A DNA stretch of 64,000 bases from assembly GCA_038501195.1 (NCBI GenBank), contig JBBPUQ010000001.1:6510001-6574000 (forward strand). The letters are read 5' to 3'. Position 1 is the stretch's first letter. Every line of letters begins with the position of its first letter. The position numbers were made by a program, and so were the translations under genes. Below, piece by piece: positions 36,687-49,737 of the stretch. This DNA is from Nemania diffusa (lineage: Eukaryota; Ascomycota; Sordariomycetes; Xylariales; Xylariaceae). The notes beneath the pieces are model-generated. The model was not told the DNA's origin. It saw only the letters and a program-made list of their open reading frames with translations, and made no database searches.

Positions 36687-39533
36687 CCACCGTACTGTAC
36701 AGCATACTGTATTCTGTACTTGTAAGTCTGGCCTGCGAACCGTCACAATCGGCTCTGAGCCAAGGCAACACTTTTGCATACCTCATCTGATGTATGAGCA
36801 CGATTACGTCCCAATATCCTCGCTCACATGATCAAAGAAAACTAATTAATGTCACCCTGAAGTTTATCTCTATTCGTCCACGACGTAGAGCAATGCCATC
36901 TAGACTATGCTAAAGCTATAAATTAACTTATAAAACAGCGAGAGGAGATGGCCTAGATGCGTGCTCTCTTATGATATCGTTCATTTAATACTACGCATAG
37001 CCATACTCAACCATAGATTTGGCCGCTCACATTGTAGGTATGTGCCGTCAGTTCCGCCGTCGACGAGTGACTTTATTTTCGACAGTAGTTGAGGGAAGGA
37101 CTCAAATGCTGGATAGAAGAACGGTTACTGTATGGATCAAGACTATCCCGAATAAGGTGCTATGCCTATCTTGACGCTAGATCACCAAGTGATCGGCCGT
37201 AAACGCAGATCTTAGATACCAACTTTACCGCGGTTCGGAGCAGCAGCTATCTATTAAGACAAGATACCTAGGTAACAGACTTATACTCATGTTTAATGAG
37301 GCTCAGTCATCTGTAACCGTGCTCGCAAGCGGATGTTTCGATACGGCAATAAAGATGAGATAATATGAGATAAGATGAGATGAGATGACTTGAATGCTTC
37401 ATTAGTCAGTCACCTTTCCTTCGCTAGATACCACCAGCCCGTGCAGTGCAGCGCGGTACTCTGCGAGAAACCGAGGGAACGGTCCCCTGGCTCAGCCACC
37501 AGACACTACCGTGCACACTACCATGTAACTACGCAGTACTACATGATGACTTCACAAAGCGTGGTGAAACCACGAGCGGATAACGCTCAAGCCGCATCCC
37601 GGCAGCCTATCACGTCGGCGAGCTAACCGACAGTCGCACTGGACCGTTTTTTGGGCTCGAGAAGAAGAATCTGACATTTACTTACGATTGTCTCGCCTTC
37701 GACCGCCGCCGCCGTTCCTGCAGTAGGGCGACGACACCGCCTCGGTTGGTTTGCATCGGACTTCTCGTCTAGCCACGCTGCTTCCTGCACTGGAAATGCA
37801 CCGCGCTGAACCCGGCGAGGGAAGCGCATGTAAGTAGGTCGAGTAGGTCGAGTAGGTACCGCGAGTAAGCACCTTAGGTATACATACGCGCAGGTGGCTA
37901 GTGCATGTAGGTGGGCAAAAATAGAGTTGGCCGGCTAGCTACAGAATAACCAGGTCATGTACAGACAACCATCACCACTACCACTACTACCTACTCTGTT
38001 GGGAGATTTCATTGCCTTGGTGCCTTGGTCCCCTTATTCCTGCATTTCGTTATCCAGCGAAATAGTCAGCTCTGGGGCTACAAATGGCACGAGTACGCAC
38101 GTCGCGCGACGTTGACGACCATCGAATCTGCTTACATGCCGGATCCTTTGGTAGACTAAATGTGGTTACAAAAGATCGATATCGATCCAACGGTTTTTCA
38201 TCTATTGCATTCCGTTCCTGATTTTTTCTTCGAGTGAGTTGCGTGACTCTTTTTTTCGCAAACTCACGATAATGCACGCCGACGCGCTGCAACCCTATTC
38301 CGTATTACATCTATCTATCTAGATACTATGTATGTACTTACTACAAGAGTGTGGCACTGCCCACTGCCCACTGCCCACTACCCTTTTCAGCGCTCACCGC
38401 TCTTGGCGTTCTCTGATTTGGGGCGAGACTGCTCAGGCCATGCCATTCTGAGCCCGGCACCGCATGTTGGCTTATACCCGTCTCCGCAGAGAGCATCTAG
38501 ATCTCGCCCACACCAGATACATCAAGACGCAAAAGACGGTTCACGTACCGTACGTATTCTATACGCGTAGATATTACATATTTAGACTAGACGAGGGCCA
38601 GAATGCACATAGGGCTCGAAGCTGTAGCTGCATGTTCGTCATCCATCCCGTCGCTTATGACCACTTACACGATGCGTATGTACGCTATGAATAGGAGAGG
38701 CTTAGCTCTCTCGCTCGCTCGCGTTCTGTCGGTAGGTATCTGATGAGACCTTGTCTTTGCGGAGCTGACCTCTTAGCCTTTTTTTTTCTTTCTCTTCGCT
38801 TCTCAAATTGGGTTTTGGGGATGGGTGAACAGGTTGATTGATTTGATTGAATGTTGCAGGGGAGCGAGAGAGGGTTGAGCTTCTTTCGCTATCGCCGCTC
38901 GCTTTCAGCTGGCCACCGTAAAATTCAGGTCGGCGACCATGCCCAAAGATCAGCGACGAGCAAAACCCCGATAGGGGTTCAGTCAGTTAGTCTCGCACGC
39001 ACGCAGACAACCACCCACCACCCTTTCGCTCGCTCTCATTGCCTCTTATCTGCAGGTCTTGGACGCGAGGGCGGCTGGGATGACCTGGCAGAATCCCGAG
39101 CGACTGCTGCAACCACCCACCTGTGGTGTGGTGGTCGAGCTGCTGAAGGGGAACCCGCATTTTCCCAACCCGCGCACTGTAGGTAGTAGGATCATGAATC
39201 GGGACCTTGCAGCGAGATGCTCGATAGACGAGTGAGTGGAGGCGAAAATAAAAACAAAAAAAAACAAGAACAAACGAAGCCGCCTCCGCGGCCACGACAA
39301 TGCTTACATAGTGTTGTGTTATAGTGCGAAGATGGGGGAGGTTCCTTCGTCTGCCAAGACGAGGCGACGAGATCCATCCGTGGATAGAGTCCCCCAAAAA
39401 GCATTCCCATATCCTCATCTCCGGGCTCTTCTCACGTTACCTACTCTGTACCACGACATAGCGTGGCGTGGCTAGGGCGGCGCGTGCGAGCGCGAAGGAG
39501 GGGAGATATAGAGAAGAACACACACATACGCAT

Positions 39534-39550
39534 GCTGCTGCTGCTGCTGC
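39534..39550. repeat. (CTG)n trinucleotide repeat
   Basis: Between five and six tandem CTG units, 17 nt in all. Confidence 0.85.
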
Positions 39551-42181
39551 GTACACACAAATACTTAGATTGTTCGTCCAACGGTCGCTCATGGTTATGC
39601 CGAAGCCACGGACCTGGGAACCGCGAATGAGGGCGCTGGGTGGTTCATCCCCCCCGCCCGTCGGTGTTCGGTGTGCACAAGGACGCCTTCGTGATGACTG
39701 AGCCTGCGCACATACACGCCTATGTAAGTAAGTTACATGACTAACGAACCGTGCCTTGTGCCCGTTGCGTATGTAATACCTGTCTCTCCATCGCCCGCTC
39801 GCATCCATTTTCCGCCTCCCGAGCTTTCTCGTCTCCATCCCATTGCCACCCTTCCACGAAAAAAAAAAACACGCAGACGTAAAACCTCGTGGCCTCCGTC
39901 GTATTCTTCAATAGCTATCTGTCGTGCGACTTGATCTCATTTTCTCGGTTACGGGCAGCGAGATAATCTCACGCGGCCCCCCCTTGCTTGTACGCATACA
40001 CGCTGGTGAGCCGAGCATCTAATTTCATAGCTCGTGTTTTTTTTGACCGCCTTAAGGCCGCATTCTGTATGTAAGTAAGCAAAGTAGCACCCATGCGTCT
40101 GTCTAGCTATCTAGTTATCTATCTGTAGGTAAGCTATTCGGTCCCGTAGTATACGTAGGACGTTGAAGAAAGAGAAAAACAAAAACAAAAAAGTGAGTTA
40201 TCCACCTGATAATACGAATTAAGTTGCGGACGAATCGCCGTCACCAATCAGGCGGGACGCTACACGGGACGCAAGGGGGGCGCGCTTCGCTGTCACCCCC
40301 AACTTTCTCCTCGGGTTCCCCATTACCCGGACACAGGCCAAGGAAAACAAACGTCATTTCAATTTACTTTGGGATTGATATGATCAATCAATCGCCTGCT
40401 CGCCCTTCTCTCCGGTAAGTAAAGTAAGTCATTAATGTACTATCCCGCTCTGCCTCTGCTGCTATCCGACAACGTCTATCCGCATTGTCGGGTACACGCC
40501 GTCAAGCCTTACTCGCGGGAACTACCTGGGCTAGTAGGTAGATCAATACCACAAACCCATCCTCCTTGAAGACTGTAAACCCGGGGTAAGGTAGGTAGTG
40601 TATGTAGGTACTGTAGGTACATTCTACTGCACGGACGTTTGAGGATGTCACAGCGCGAAGAGGGCAAAAAACAAAAGAATACGAATTCCTCTTCTCTCGG
40701 GATTCATTGACTGTGCCTTGACATTGATGATCTGTGCATGCAAGAAAGAAAAAAAGAGAAAAAGAAAATAGGTTCCATCCGGGTACCTACGCCTATGCGC
40801 GAAGAACGTGACTTTTTTATTGTTGCATCTAATCTTACACTGGCTAGGCATGTGGTGATGAGCCTTGGAATATCACCGAGCAGCGTAGATGGATAAGCAT
40901 TGTATGTAGAGTCGACATACCCGATGGTCAGTGGTAAATAAGACTGCGGGTGCGCTCCGCAAGTGTACAGCATACAGTACACATCTACATACTTGACAGA
41001 CAGGTAGACCACACGATCTAGATCGACAGGCCGGACCGATTCAGTAGATTTCCCCTCGCTCTGATCTCTCTTGCTTGTTTCTTGCTATCTGTCATGTACA
41101 TACATTGCTACGTACGGTAGTGCACATGTGCCTTGGTTGTTGAGATCCCTCTTTTTGCTTTTTCGTCCCCGCCCTCACCTAGGTCAAGCACCTAATCTAG
41201 TGTAGTACGCTGCACCTAATAGGGAGCGAGAGGAAAAACAAAAAGGACCATACATGGGGTTCCACAGCACGCGAGATAAACTGTAATCTGTAATCTGTAA
41301 TGTGCAGGCTAGCTAGGGAAACATGGTCACGATGCGAGAGGTAGGTTTCCTTTTTCTCGATCTTCATAGGCTCTGCGACCAAGATTACTCATCGAAGATC
41401 GATGGTCGTCATTAGCCCGTGTAAGTGAGTACTTGCGATACAACTCCCTAGCCCACCCACGGTATTTGAGTAGGTACCTGCGGAATACTAACTGGAACGC
41501 TTAGACTACGCGAGGCTAAGGTACTGAGTAAGAAGCTTAAGGGACGGGGGATCAGGAAGACTGTCAGCGGTTAGTTGAGCCGCCCGTCCCGTGCCAGTCT
41601 GCCCCCTCGACACTATCGACAAATACCGATACCACCTATAGCTGGGGCGACATATACCGGTACCCATATACAGTAGTTATAAGCACCAACCAGGTGTGTG
41701 GCTCAACCTTAAAAAAAAAACGAAACTGACATATGTTCTGTTATATTACCTATATTACCTGCCTACTATGTATGTAGTATAGGCTATAAGTAGCACCCGT
41801 CTATGTGGCGAACTAATGCCAGGTACCGTGATATAGGTAAGACTTCCTGATATCATACTACGTAGTATACTTAGCAACGTATGTATGCGTACGAGAAAGC
41901 CCGCCGCAGGCAAGCAAGTAAGCGCAGCAGACCACCACCACCGCCGCCGCCGCTGCTGCTTCTCGCCGTTAACCTATTATAGAGATGGCGGACTTCTGTA
42001 GATCCTTCCCACGGCGCAAACAGACTGTCGGTAACGCGGAGTGTAGGACGAGCCGTAGTTACGAGCCAGAGGGTGAGTGAATCGGCGGCAGCGCGCGCGC
42101 GACGCAAAAGACCCTCTATATCACCCGCATCACCTACACCATCTACATACGGTAGCAAACCAACATCGCGATTTAGTGGTA

Positions 42182-42206
42182 GGCACAGCACGGCACGGCA
42201 CGGCAC
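42182..42206. repeat. (GGCAC)n pentanucleotide repeat
   Basis: Five tandem GGCAC-like units; the first two junctions have A in place of G (GGCACAGCAC) and the rest are perfect. Confidence 0.75.
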
Positions 42207-42847
42207 AGTAAGTACATAAAAGTACGATAGAGCGTGGTGTAAACCGGTTGCAGTGACATGATTGTGACTCGACCTACAGCGCAGAGCCACCGTCTACACA
42301 CCTCACGGCGCCGCGCTACCAGTCACCACCACATGCTGCTACATGGTACCATACTTGGGATAGATAGGTATCTATCTAGTGTGCGGACGAGAAAGAAAAA
42401 AACCAGGAACGCGGCACGCGCCGGCGCCTCTTTGGCGCTCTGCCCATCCCACCCTACCTACGCAGTACTTGCTTGCGGCCTCAGACCACAGTACCTGAAA
42501 GGTTGGGTGGCGCCGAGTTCCTAGCACATGTTCATGTCCGTCATCCCATCCTCCATAGGGCCTTGACCTGCCTAGGCAAACCTATCTATATACTCTCAAG
42601 TTACTTACATACAGTACGCTATTTTTTTCTTCGTGTCCCTGGCAGCGGGGTCCGGGGCCACGGGAGAGTGATGTCCCATGTCTCGCGCCGCGAAGATCTT
42701 CGCCCGAAGAAGACAAGGCGAGTTCGTCGTTGACTGGGCTTCGGCAGATGAGCGAGAGGGAGAGGGAAGAGATAGGTAGAGGGAGATAAAAAAAAAAATG
42801 GAGTGAGGCAGCCAAGGTTAAGCCAAGTTGGTCTAGCGCAGTTGTGC

Positions 42848-42871
42848 TGTATGTATGTATGTATGTATGTA
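42848..42871. repeat. (TGTA)6 tetranucleotide repeat
   Basis: Six perfect tandem copies of TGTA. Confidence 0.9.
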
Positions 42872-44607
42872 CGCATATGTATCTACATACTTAGATAGTA
42901 GGTTTACTGTAAGTGGCGGCGATCATGGCGCTTGCTCGCCGCTGCTGATGGGGGACTAAGGACGAAAAAACGCACCCTGCGAGGCGCGTGTCTTGCCTGG
43001 ACCTGTCCTTGCGGTGGACGGGTACATATGCGAGACGATGTAATGGATTTACATCAGGCATTTCTCTCCCAGCGTAGCGTGCGTGGTGTAGTGTATTTAG
43101 TGGTCTATCTATCTTCCCATCTAGTTCTTTCGCGGCGGTGAGGAACGAAAAACGCAAATCAGAATGCGACGGGACAAGCCGCCGCCGCGTTCCACTGGCG
43201 CTGCCACGCCCATGGCTCTAGCGTTTATGATCTGGTTTTACCGGTACCTACCTACCTATCTCCTGTGTGTATGTACGTATATGTATGTATCCAGGGCACG
43301 CCAGCATACCTACCGATGTAGCTACGGTGCACACCGAGGTAACCCATCGTCAACGGGATGGAGAGGAAGAGATAGATGGATAGATGGACTTCACTGTCTC
43401 GAGTAAAAGTCCACACACACAGCCTGCTGTGGGATGCCGATAGTCCCTGGTGATCTTCATTTTAGACACGCTACATACATGCCGCGCGCGCTCGTCATAA
43501 GAAAATGCCCTGCAGGTTTGACATCGGGACCAGCGCCGGGGTCCCGGGCTCTCCCGGGCGGGTAGATAGATGAATCACATTACACCACCCAGGGCAGTGT
43601 AGGCAGGTATACCACGCCGTGTTATTACGTCCACGTACAGAGGGAGGTAGATATCGAATTTAGTGTGTCGTCTCGAGCAATATCGTTCGCAGGTTCATGA
43701 TGCAGAGGACATGTATGTAGATAGCTCGCTTCTATCCGCGTGGCTTGATCATACCTACCTACATACATACATGTAGAAAATATACGGCACATACAGCGGA
43801 TGCGTACAGCCGTCTGCATTGGTTGCCTGCCTGCCTACCTCTATGTACGTAGGCCTGTTCTCGACTGCGATTTTATTTTATTTTAAAAAAAAGTTTTTAT
43901 TTTGCCCTGCCACCCCTCTATTAGTCCCCTGCCTCGACATCGCGATAGGGTTTCCCTCCTCGTGGGTCTAGATTGATGAGTCCCCCACGAGCATGACCTC
44001 GCTAGAACCAATAGCTGTTCTCCCGGCACCCCTCGCCTAGGCACCTCGCTGTGATTAGACGAGATTGCATGGCAGGCTTATTTTCTAAGAATGCTAATTA
44101 ATCATCCGGGGCGTCACGCATCGTGTAGTACCGTCCGCAGCAGCAGCAGCACTGGGAAGGACGGCAACCGTTGGGTTGGGCAAGGTCTAGATGCGGTCTT
44201 GGTAGTGGATTGGAAGTCTTGTCTCTAATCTAAGCAACTCTATTGACTCTACTACAACTATCCATTCCGTGCTTCCGTGGCCCGTCGCGATGCAAAATCC
44301 CGTCATGTGCTGTCATTATCGTCATCTGTATGCAGGGCCAGATCTATAGACATGGGGGCCGTGGTAACGGCACAACCCCTTACGATGAACCTCGCTAGGA
44401 AGAAAAAAAGAGCCCCCATTTCGCTAGCTAACTCCTCACTTTCGCTCCCGCCCCCGATAAACTACCGACATGAGCGAGCTTATTAGGTTGCGCTCCTGAT
44501 GGAGGAAGGCATCAGCCGCCACAGGGGGGGGGACTAGCAAGCAATGCGTCCTCGCCATGACGAGCGGATCATACGATGCATGCGTAAGTGTGTACGGCGT
44601 ATGTTCC

Positions 44608-45792
44608 TCACTGAAGCTTATGGACCAGGCCGTCAGAAAACTGCAGCGTCACCCGACCATCCTCGCCGCGCGCCAGCATCTTGACCGAGCTGAGGTCCTG
44701 GACGATCCAGTCCGGCTCGGCGGCGGCCACCTGCTCCCAGGTGTGGCTCGTGACGAGCCCCAGGACCTTGCACCCCGCGGCCTTGCCCGCCCTGATGCCC
44801 GCGGGGCTGTCCTCGAGCACGAGGACGTCGGCGCCGGCGGGCAGCCCGAGCCGCGCCCACCCCAGCTGGTAGCAGGCCGGGTCCGGCTTGCCGTTCTCCA
44901 CCGACTCGGCCGTCACGAGGTGCGCCGGGTGCGGGAGGTGCAGCACGCTGAGCCAGCCGTGGACGAGGGGCTCCGTGCCCGAGGTGACGATGGCCCAGGG
45001 CGCGTCGGCGGCGATGAGCTGCTGGAGCAGGGCCCTCGCGCCGGGGATCTCGACGGCCGAGTCGCCGTACTTCTGGGGCAGCAGTGCCTCCATCTGTCTT
45101 ACATCTGCCAGATCGAAAGGATCGTCTCGGTCAGCTCTGGGGTGAGACATCGAGGCAGGAGGTCAGAGAGGAGGGGAGGGCGGGAGAGCTAGGGAGGGTC
45201 TCAAAGTCAGGTGCCTGTCTGTCTTGTTGGCTGGCTGTTCCTGCATTTGGCCCCCCTTCGACACCCCGCCGCCGCCCCAACTCCCTATATATAGTGTGGC
45301 TTACATTCCAACGTTGCCTTCTCAGGGGCGAGCAGCTTCAAAATATCTATCTGCACAGTTCACACAAGTCAGTCAGTATCTGTGTGATAGTCCCTCGAAC
45401 GAACAGGGACAAACTTGGCCCCCCTTGATGCAGGATGGGCAACAACAATTATACCCCCGAGACCTGCCTGACTCAAGGGGAGAAAGGCGAAAAGATGACG
45501 AAAAGATGCTGCTGCAGATCGGCGATCACTTACACTCCGGCGGCCGTGCGAGGTCTGGAGGATGACTTCGGGATCAACCCCAATCTCATTACCGATCCTG
45601 TAGGCGATCGAGTTCACTTAGCAAGGGTCGAGCCTTAAAGGGATGCATGTGGTGTATTTAGACAGACAGGGGAGCGAATCCTCACGTATGCCAATGCTTC
45701 ACCACAGCAGCCGTGGAATCAATTATAGTCCCATCCATGTCGAATAGCAGACCATGAAATGTGACGGTCTCTGGGGGCGCCGCGTATGCCAT
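44608..45792 (-). CDS. HAD-superfamily phosphatase, glycerol-3-phosphatase (Gpp/Hor2) type
   Basis: Four exons on the minus strand: 45792-45686, 45597-45534, 45350-45305 and 45104-44608 (237 aa; yeast Gpp proteins are about 250). Introns are 88, 183 and 200 nt, with donors GTGAGG, GTAAGT and GTAAGC and acceptors ending in CAG. The 46-nt third exon is recognised because it restores the expected IDILKLLAPEKATLEYV segment between the cap and core. All HAD motifs are present: motif I FDMDGT (Asp18 nucleophile, Asp20), motif II VTSGT (Ser114), motif III Lys145 in GKPDP, motif IV VLEDSPAGIRAG (Asp171). Cap residues QTSHGRR match the family. Characterised relatives dephosphorylate glycerol-3-phosphate or 2-deoxyglucose-6-phosphate in the cytosol; the exact substrate here is inferred. 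The last exon is far richer in G/C-ending codons than the first three. Divergent from the Nug1 gene. Confidence 0.87.
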
Positions 45793-46544
45793 CCTTGCGA
45801 TTCGTATTCTTCCTTCTGACCGAGATACTTGGAGGGAGGCACAAGGACAAAGTGTGCAAGTAGTGAATATGTATCAGTATTGTATCAAGATGCTTGTTGT
45901 ATAAGTTCCTGGTGAAAAGGGTAGAATCTATAATCTACTATGTATCTAAGTATGTAGGTAATTATATGCAGGTACATGAAGAGGGAATAAGGCGGCCCGT
46001 GACTTGACGAAGCTAGAAATATGGCGGTGTATTTCTACCTAATACGGAAACTCCGCCCATGGTTTTTGTTTGTTAGTGCCCATTTATGTGTTTCCTAAAC
46101 CCCGGTACCTATGCGTCTATGATGAAGTCCGTATTCGCCGGTTATCCTCGAGCTTATCGGACCAGCACTTGCTGCTTAAGCAGTGCATCGTCAAGGTGTC
46201 GTACAGAAACATGCCATGGACTTTAAAGATGATAGGCAGTTGGGTTGGTTAACAGAGCGAGGAGCCCCGCTGTAACAGGTACGAAGGCACTTCACGAGGG
46301 CCTGGAGGGACAGCGGGGTTCTACTGATAGCGGGTAGTGGGCCACTTTGGTGGATTCAGTGGAGCTTATCGCTGGCGGTCAAAAACGGCAGAACCGCATT
46401 TTACAGGGAGATGGTCAACTTTTTTTGTGTGGTGACTTCGATCGTGAAAGAGTGTAGGTAGATAGATAGAGCTACCTATAATTACACAACAACATCATAT
46501 ACGCCAAGCTTGCTCTACATTTTGCTCATTGAATATCAGGCAAG
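45793..46544. other. Bidirectional promoter region between phosphatase and Nug1 genes
   Basis: A 752-bp gap between two divergent starts. It contains no supported gene (one 60-codon frame at 46070-46252 has no domain). No clear TATA or other named site was identified; TAGGTA-type words occur at 45951-45975 and 46455-46480. Confidence 0.5.
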
Positions 46545-48271
46545 ATGGCAGGCGGTATCAACAAACCCAGAAGTTAGTTCAATTCTATTGCTACCCATAA
46601 TCAAACGATGCATTATTTGTTAAGTTGACTTGACTGACTGATATATGTGTTTGTGTAGAACCCAAGTCAAAGCGCACGCCTGTTCGGTTAAGACACAAGA
46701 TCGAAAAGGCCTCGGCCGCGAAGCAACGCAAGGCGAAGAAGGAGGCGAAGAAGAACCCACAATGGAAGTCCAAGCTAAAGAAGGACCCCGGTATTCCCAA
46801 CCTGTTCCCCTACAAGGAGAAGATCCTTCATGAGATCGAAGAGGCCCGTCGGAAGAAGCAGGAAGAGCAGCAGCAACGGAGGGAGATGGCTAAGGCCGCG
46901 AAGACGGGGGCCACGACAGGAGACAACGAGGGCATGGACGAGGACGATGATGTGGACGAGGACGGCATGAGCGGCGCTTTCGACGATAGCGACATGATGG
47001 ACGAAGATGATGATGACGACGACGTCGCCGACTCCTCAAATCCCATGGCTGCTCTCTTAGCGAGTGCAAAACATGCTGCTGAGAAGTACGAGCGCGATCT
47101 ACAGAGCAGAGACGACGTGGATGAAGATGAAGACGACGACGAAGACTCCGATGGTGGCTTTGATTTCACTATGCAGGATTCGTCGAGGAAAGCCCACGAT
47201 AAGGTCTTCAAGCAAGTCGTAGACCAAGCAGATGTCGTGCTCTATGTCCTAGATGCGCGCGATCCTGAAGGCACAAGGTCGAAGGAGATCGAGCGCATGG
47301 TCATGGCCGCTGCTAGTGGTGGGAAGAGATTGATGCTCATATTGAACAAGATCGATCTAGTCCCACCACATATCTTAAAAGATTGGCTCGCTCATCTCAG
47401 ACGATCCTTCCCTACTCTACCTCTCCGGGCCGCCAAAGCTGCCCCGAACTCACAAAACTTCAACCATCGCGACCTCACCGTACAGAGCACATCCTCAACC
47501 TTGTTTAAATCCTTAAAGTCATTTGCTGCCTCAAGGCAGCTGAAGCGCGCTGTATCTGTTGGCGTAATCGGATACCCGAACGTCGGAAAGTCGTCCGTTA
47601 TCAACGCTCTTCTTTCCGGCCTCGGTGGTCAAAGGAAAGCCGCCTGCCCTGCTGGTGCCGAAGCCGGCGTGACGACGAGTATCCGCGCCGTCAAGATCGA
47701 CAGCAAGCTTACACTGCTCGACTCACCCGGTATCGTCTTCCCCTCTACTACCGGCAGCGATGGTCCCAAGCGCAGCGCCATCGAAGAGCACGCTCACCTT
47801 ATCCTCCTCAACGCCATCCCACCTAAGCAGATTGACGACCCGATGCCCGCCGTCTCGCTACTGCTACAGAAGTTGTCCTCTTCGGCGGAGCTATTAAAGA
47901 ACCTAATGGAAGTATATGACCTGCCGCCGCTCATGACCACCGATGGCGATGCCACCACAGATTTCCTGGTGCAGGTCGCCCGGAAGCGAGGAAGGCTGGG
48001 TCGCGGCGGCGTTCCCAACTTATCAGCCGCCGCCATGACGGTCATCACAGACTGGAGAGACGGGCGCATCCAGGGATGGGCGGTACCCCCGAAACTACCA
48101 GTCTCTCTCGACAGCGGTAACGGAACCGCGGCGAAGGGAGGCCCTAAAGTAGCAACCCCCGCTCTAGTAGACCAGAAAGAGATCGTCACAGAATGGGCGA
48201 AGGAGTTCAAGCTCGAAGGCCTCTGGGGTGACGACGAGGAGACGGGGACAGGGGATGCTATGGAGCAATAA
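46545..48271 (+). CDS. NUG1: Nug1/GNL3-type nucleolar GTPase of 60S ribosome assembly
   Basis: Two exons, 46545-46572 and 46659-48271 (546 aa; yeast Nug1 has 520). The first exon has only 28 nt (MAGGINKPR plus one base) and ends at GTTAGT; the acceptor is TTGTGTAG. Residues 10-85 form the very basic N-terminus (Lys/Arg-rich, KPKSKRTPVRLRHKIEKASA) typical of the GNL3/Grn1 region that targets the nucleolus and pre-60S particles. Residues about 100-180 carry two acidic Asp/Glu runs. The GTPase domain is circularly permuted: VLDARDPEGTRS (about 206-217), G4 NKID (239-242), G1 GYPNVGKSS (314-322), G3 DSPG (364-367). This order defines the YlqF/Nug family. Family members work on late nucleolar and nuclear pre-60S particles and their export. 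Convergent with the gene ending at 49738. Confidence 0.94.
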
Positions 48272-49737
48272 TGGATTAATGACGTTCATCCAAACGACTT
48301 CTACAGTTATCTACCTATGTATGTTGTCTTGCTGGCGTTGGGTGAAAATGGGCTGGCTGGATTGGGCTTCTGCCTCGCTGGTTCTGGTAGACTTGATAGG
48401 TATTAAAATATATGAATTACCTCAGTACCTATATACTCGTTTACGTGTGTATCAGCCCTGTCATTCAACTCACTGCCCCATTCAGGTGTGTGTTGTTTCG
48501 GTCTAGTATCTAATGCGTTTCAAGCTCGAAGAATTATTGAGCTTATCAAGTACTACTAAATATATAGTCTACTCTATCTTCTCTGTCACCGTGTAACAAA
48601 TAACGCGCAGTCTCTAAGGAATTCGGAGAACCTACAGAATATACACGTGCGCGCAGGGACAGTAAACAGGTCAAGTTCAAGGTGGTTATCTTAGTGGTGG
48701 TGAATCTGATACTACGTGATGTTATCTATCTATTTATCGAACGGTGATATTATTTACCTATTCGACGCGAAATTTTCAGCTGGGATCCTGCGAGGATTTC
48801 TCTTGACCGAAGAACTAGGTTACTAGAAGAGAAGGGGCGATGTGAATTACCTCCTAGAGAGGCTGGTTTATCCAAGGAAATGATCAACATGCCGTATAAA
48901 CATGCTCTGGCAGTTCATCGGCCGGGACTAAGTCAGGATTGCGATGACATATCCCCTTACCACTCCAGCTATGTTGCTTGTAGCTAAGAAAGTGGTAAGA
49001 AAATAGAAGAGCACGGGGATTCTCACTACACTACAGTAGTAGCGATGATTTAAACTAGATAACTAGATAGATAAACTAAATAAATGTAGAGTTCATGTAA
49101 AACAACAACGCTGCCGGATAATAAGTACCTAGTATACCTATGCTAAGACAAGGTAGAATAAGAGGCATATACCTGGCTTGGCTCACGCTTAATACGTATT
49201 AACCTACTTAGCTTATACCTGTTTATTAATAAAGTAACAGGATAAATAGAAAGACTAGTTAGCTATCCCGTTTTCACATTTCCCTCATTGCTGAATTATT
49301 TTCTAGCATCACATACCCAGCCGTGAGAGAACCCCTATCTGCAAATCTTGTCAAGTGAGAAGTTATGGCTTATGAGATTACTGTTTATACCTTATTCTAT
49401 AATCTAAAGTAGTCAAAAAGAACGCTTGGGTCAATCTAGTACAACTAAAATTAAAAAAAGACAAATAATAAACAAACAAATATACAAATAAACAAACAAA
49501 TAAACAAATGAGTACACCCATAAGTGAGCAAAATGAACATGTCCTAGGACAATATAAATAAAAAGCAGATGCAACGAGCGAGCAAGTCAGAATAATTCAT
49601 TCCCAAACCCAACCAACCATCTAGTCCGCCGCTACCTAAACCAGTAACTAAACCAGTAAGTACGTAAATAAATAAGTTCGTCTGTTCATTTACCAATCCC
49701 TTTCCCCTAAATCCAAATCCCCCCAACCATCCAACCA
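48272..49737. other. Convergent intergenic region
   Basis: 1.47 kb between two convergent stop codons; it must hold both 3' UTRs. It is AT-rich, with an A-rich stretch at 49445-49515 made of AAATAAACAAAC-type units. No gene, RNA gene or repeat family was recognised. Confidence 0.55.

Larger units (their letters stand above)
28636..44607. other. 16-kb gene-free region rich in short repeats
   Basis: No gene supported. The first 1.5 kb upstream of the homeobox start is likely promoter and leader DNA (purine-rich on this strand at about 28980-29200, that is CT-rich on the coding strand). Beyond it come many short tandem repeats (separate entries), frequent TACCTA/TAGGTA and GTAAGTAAGT words, three exact TACCTAGGTA palindromes (29621-29630, 36006-36015, 37265-37274), and a 19-nt inverted repeat around GTACCGCC at 36668-36686. 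The open frames (up to 242 codons at 28836-29564, 175 at 35485-36012, 139 at 41871-42290) have no domain signature and overlap other frames. About 33.0-34.2 kb is AT-richer; 38.7-40.0 and 42.6-44.5 kb are GC-richer. Confidence 0.5.

Noticed and set aside
41871..42290. 139-codon open frame (-) with a poly-Gly run
   Set aside because: The poly-Gly comes from a CCG/CCA repeat, and the rest matches no family I recognise. Likely simple sequence.
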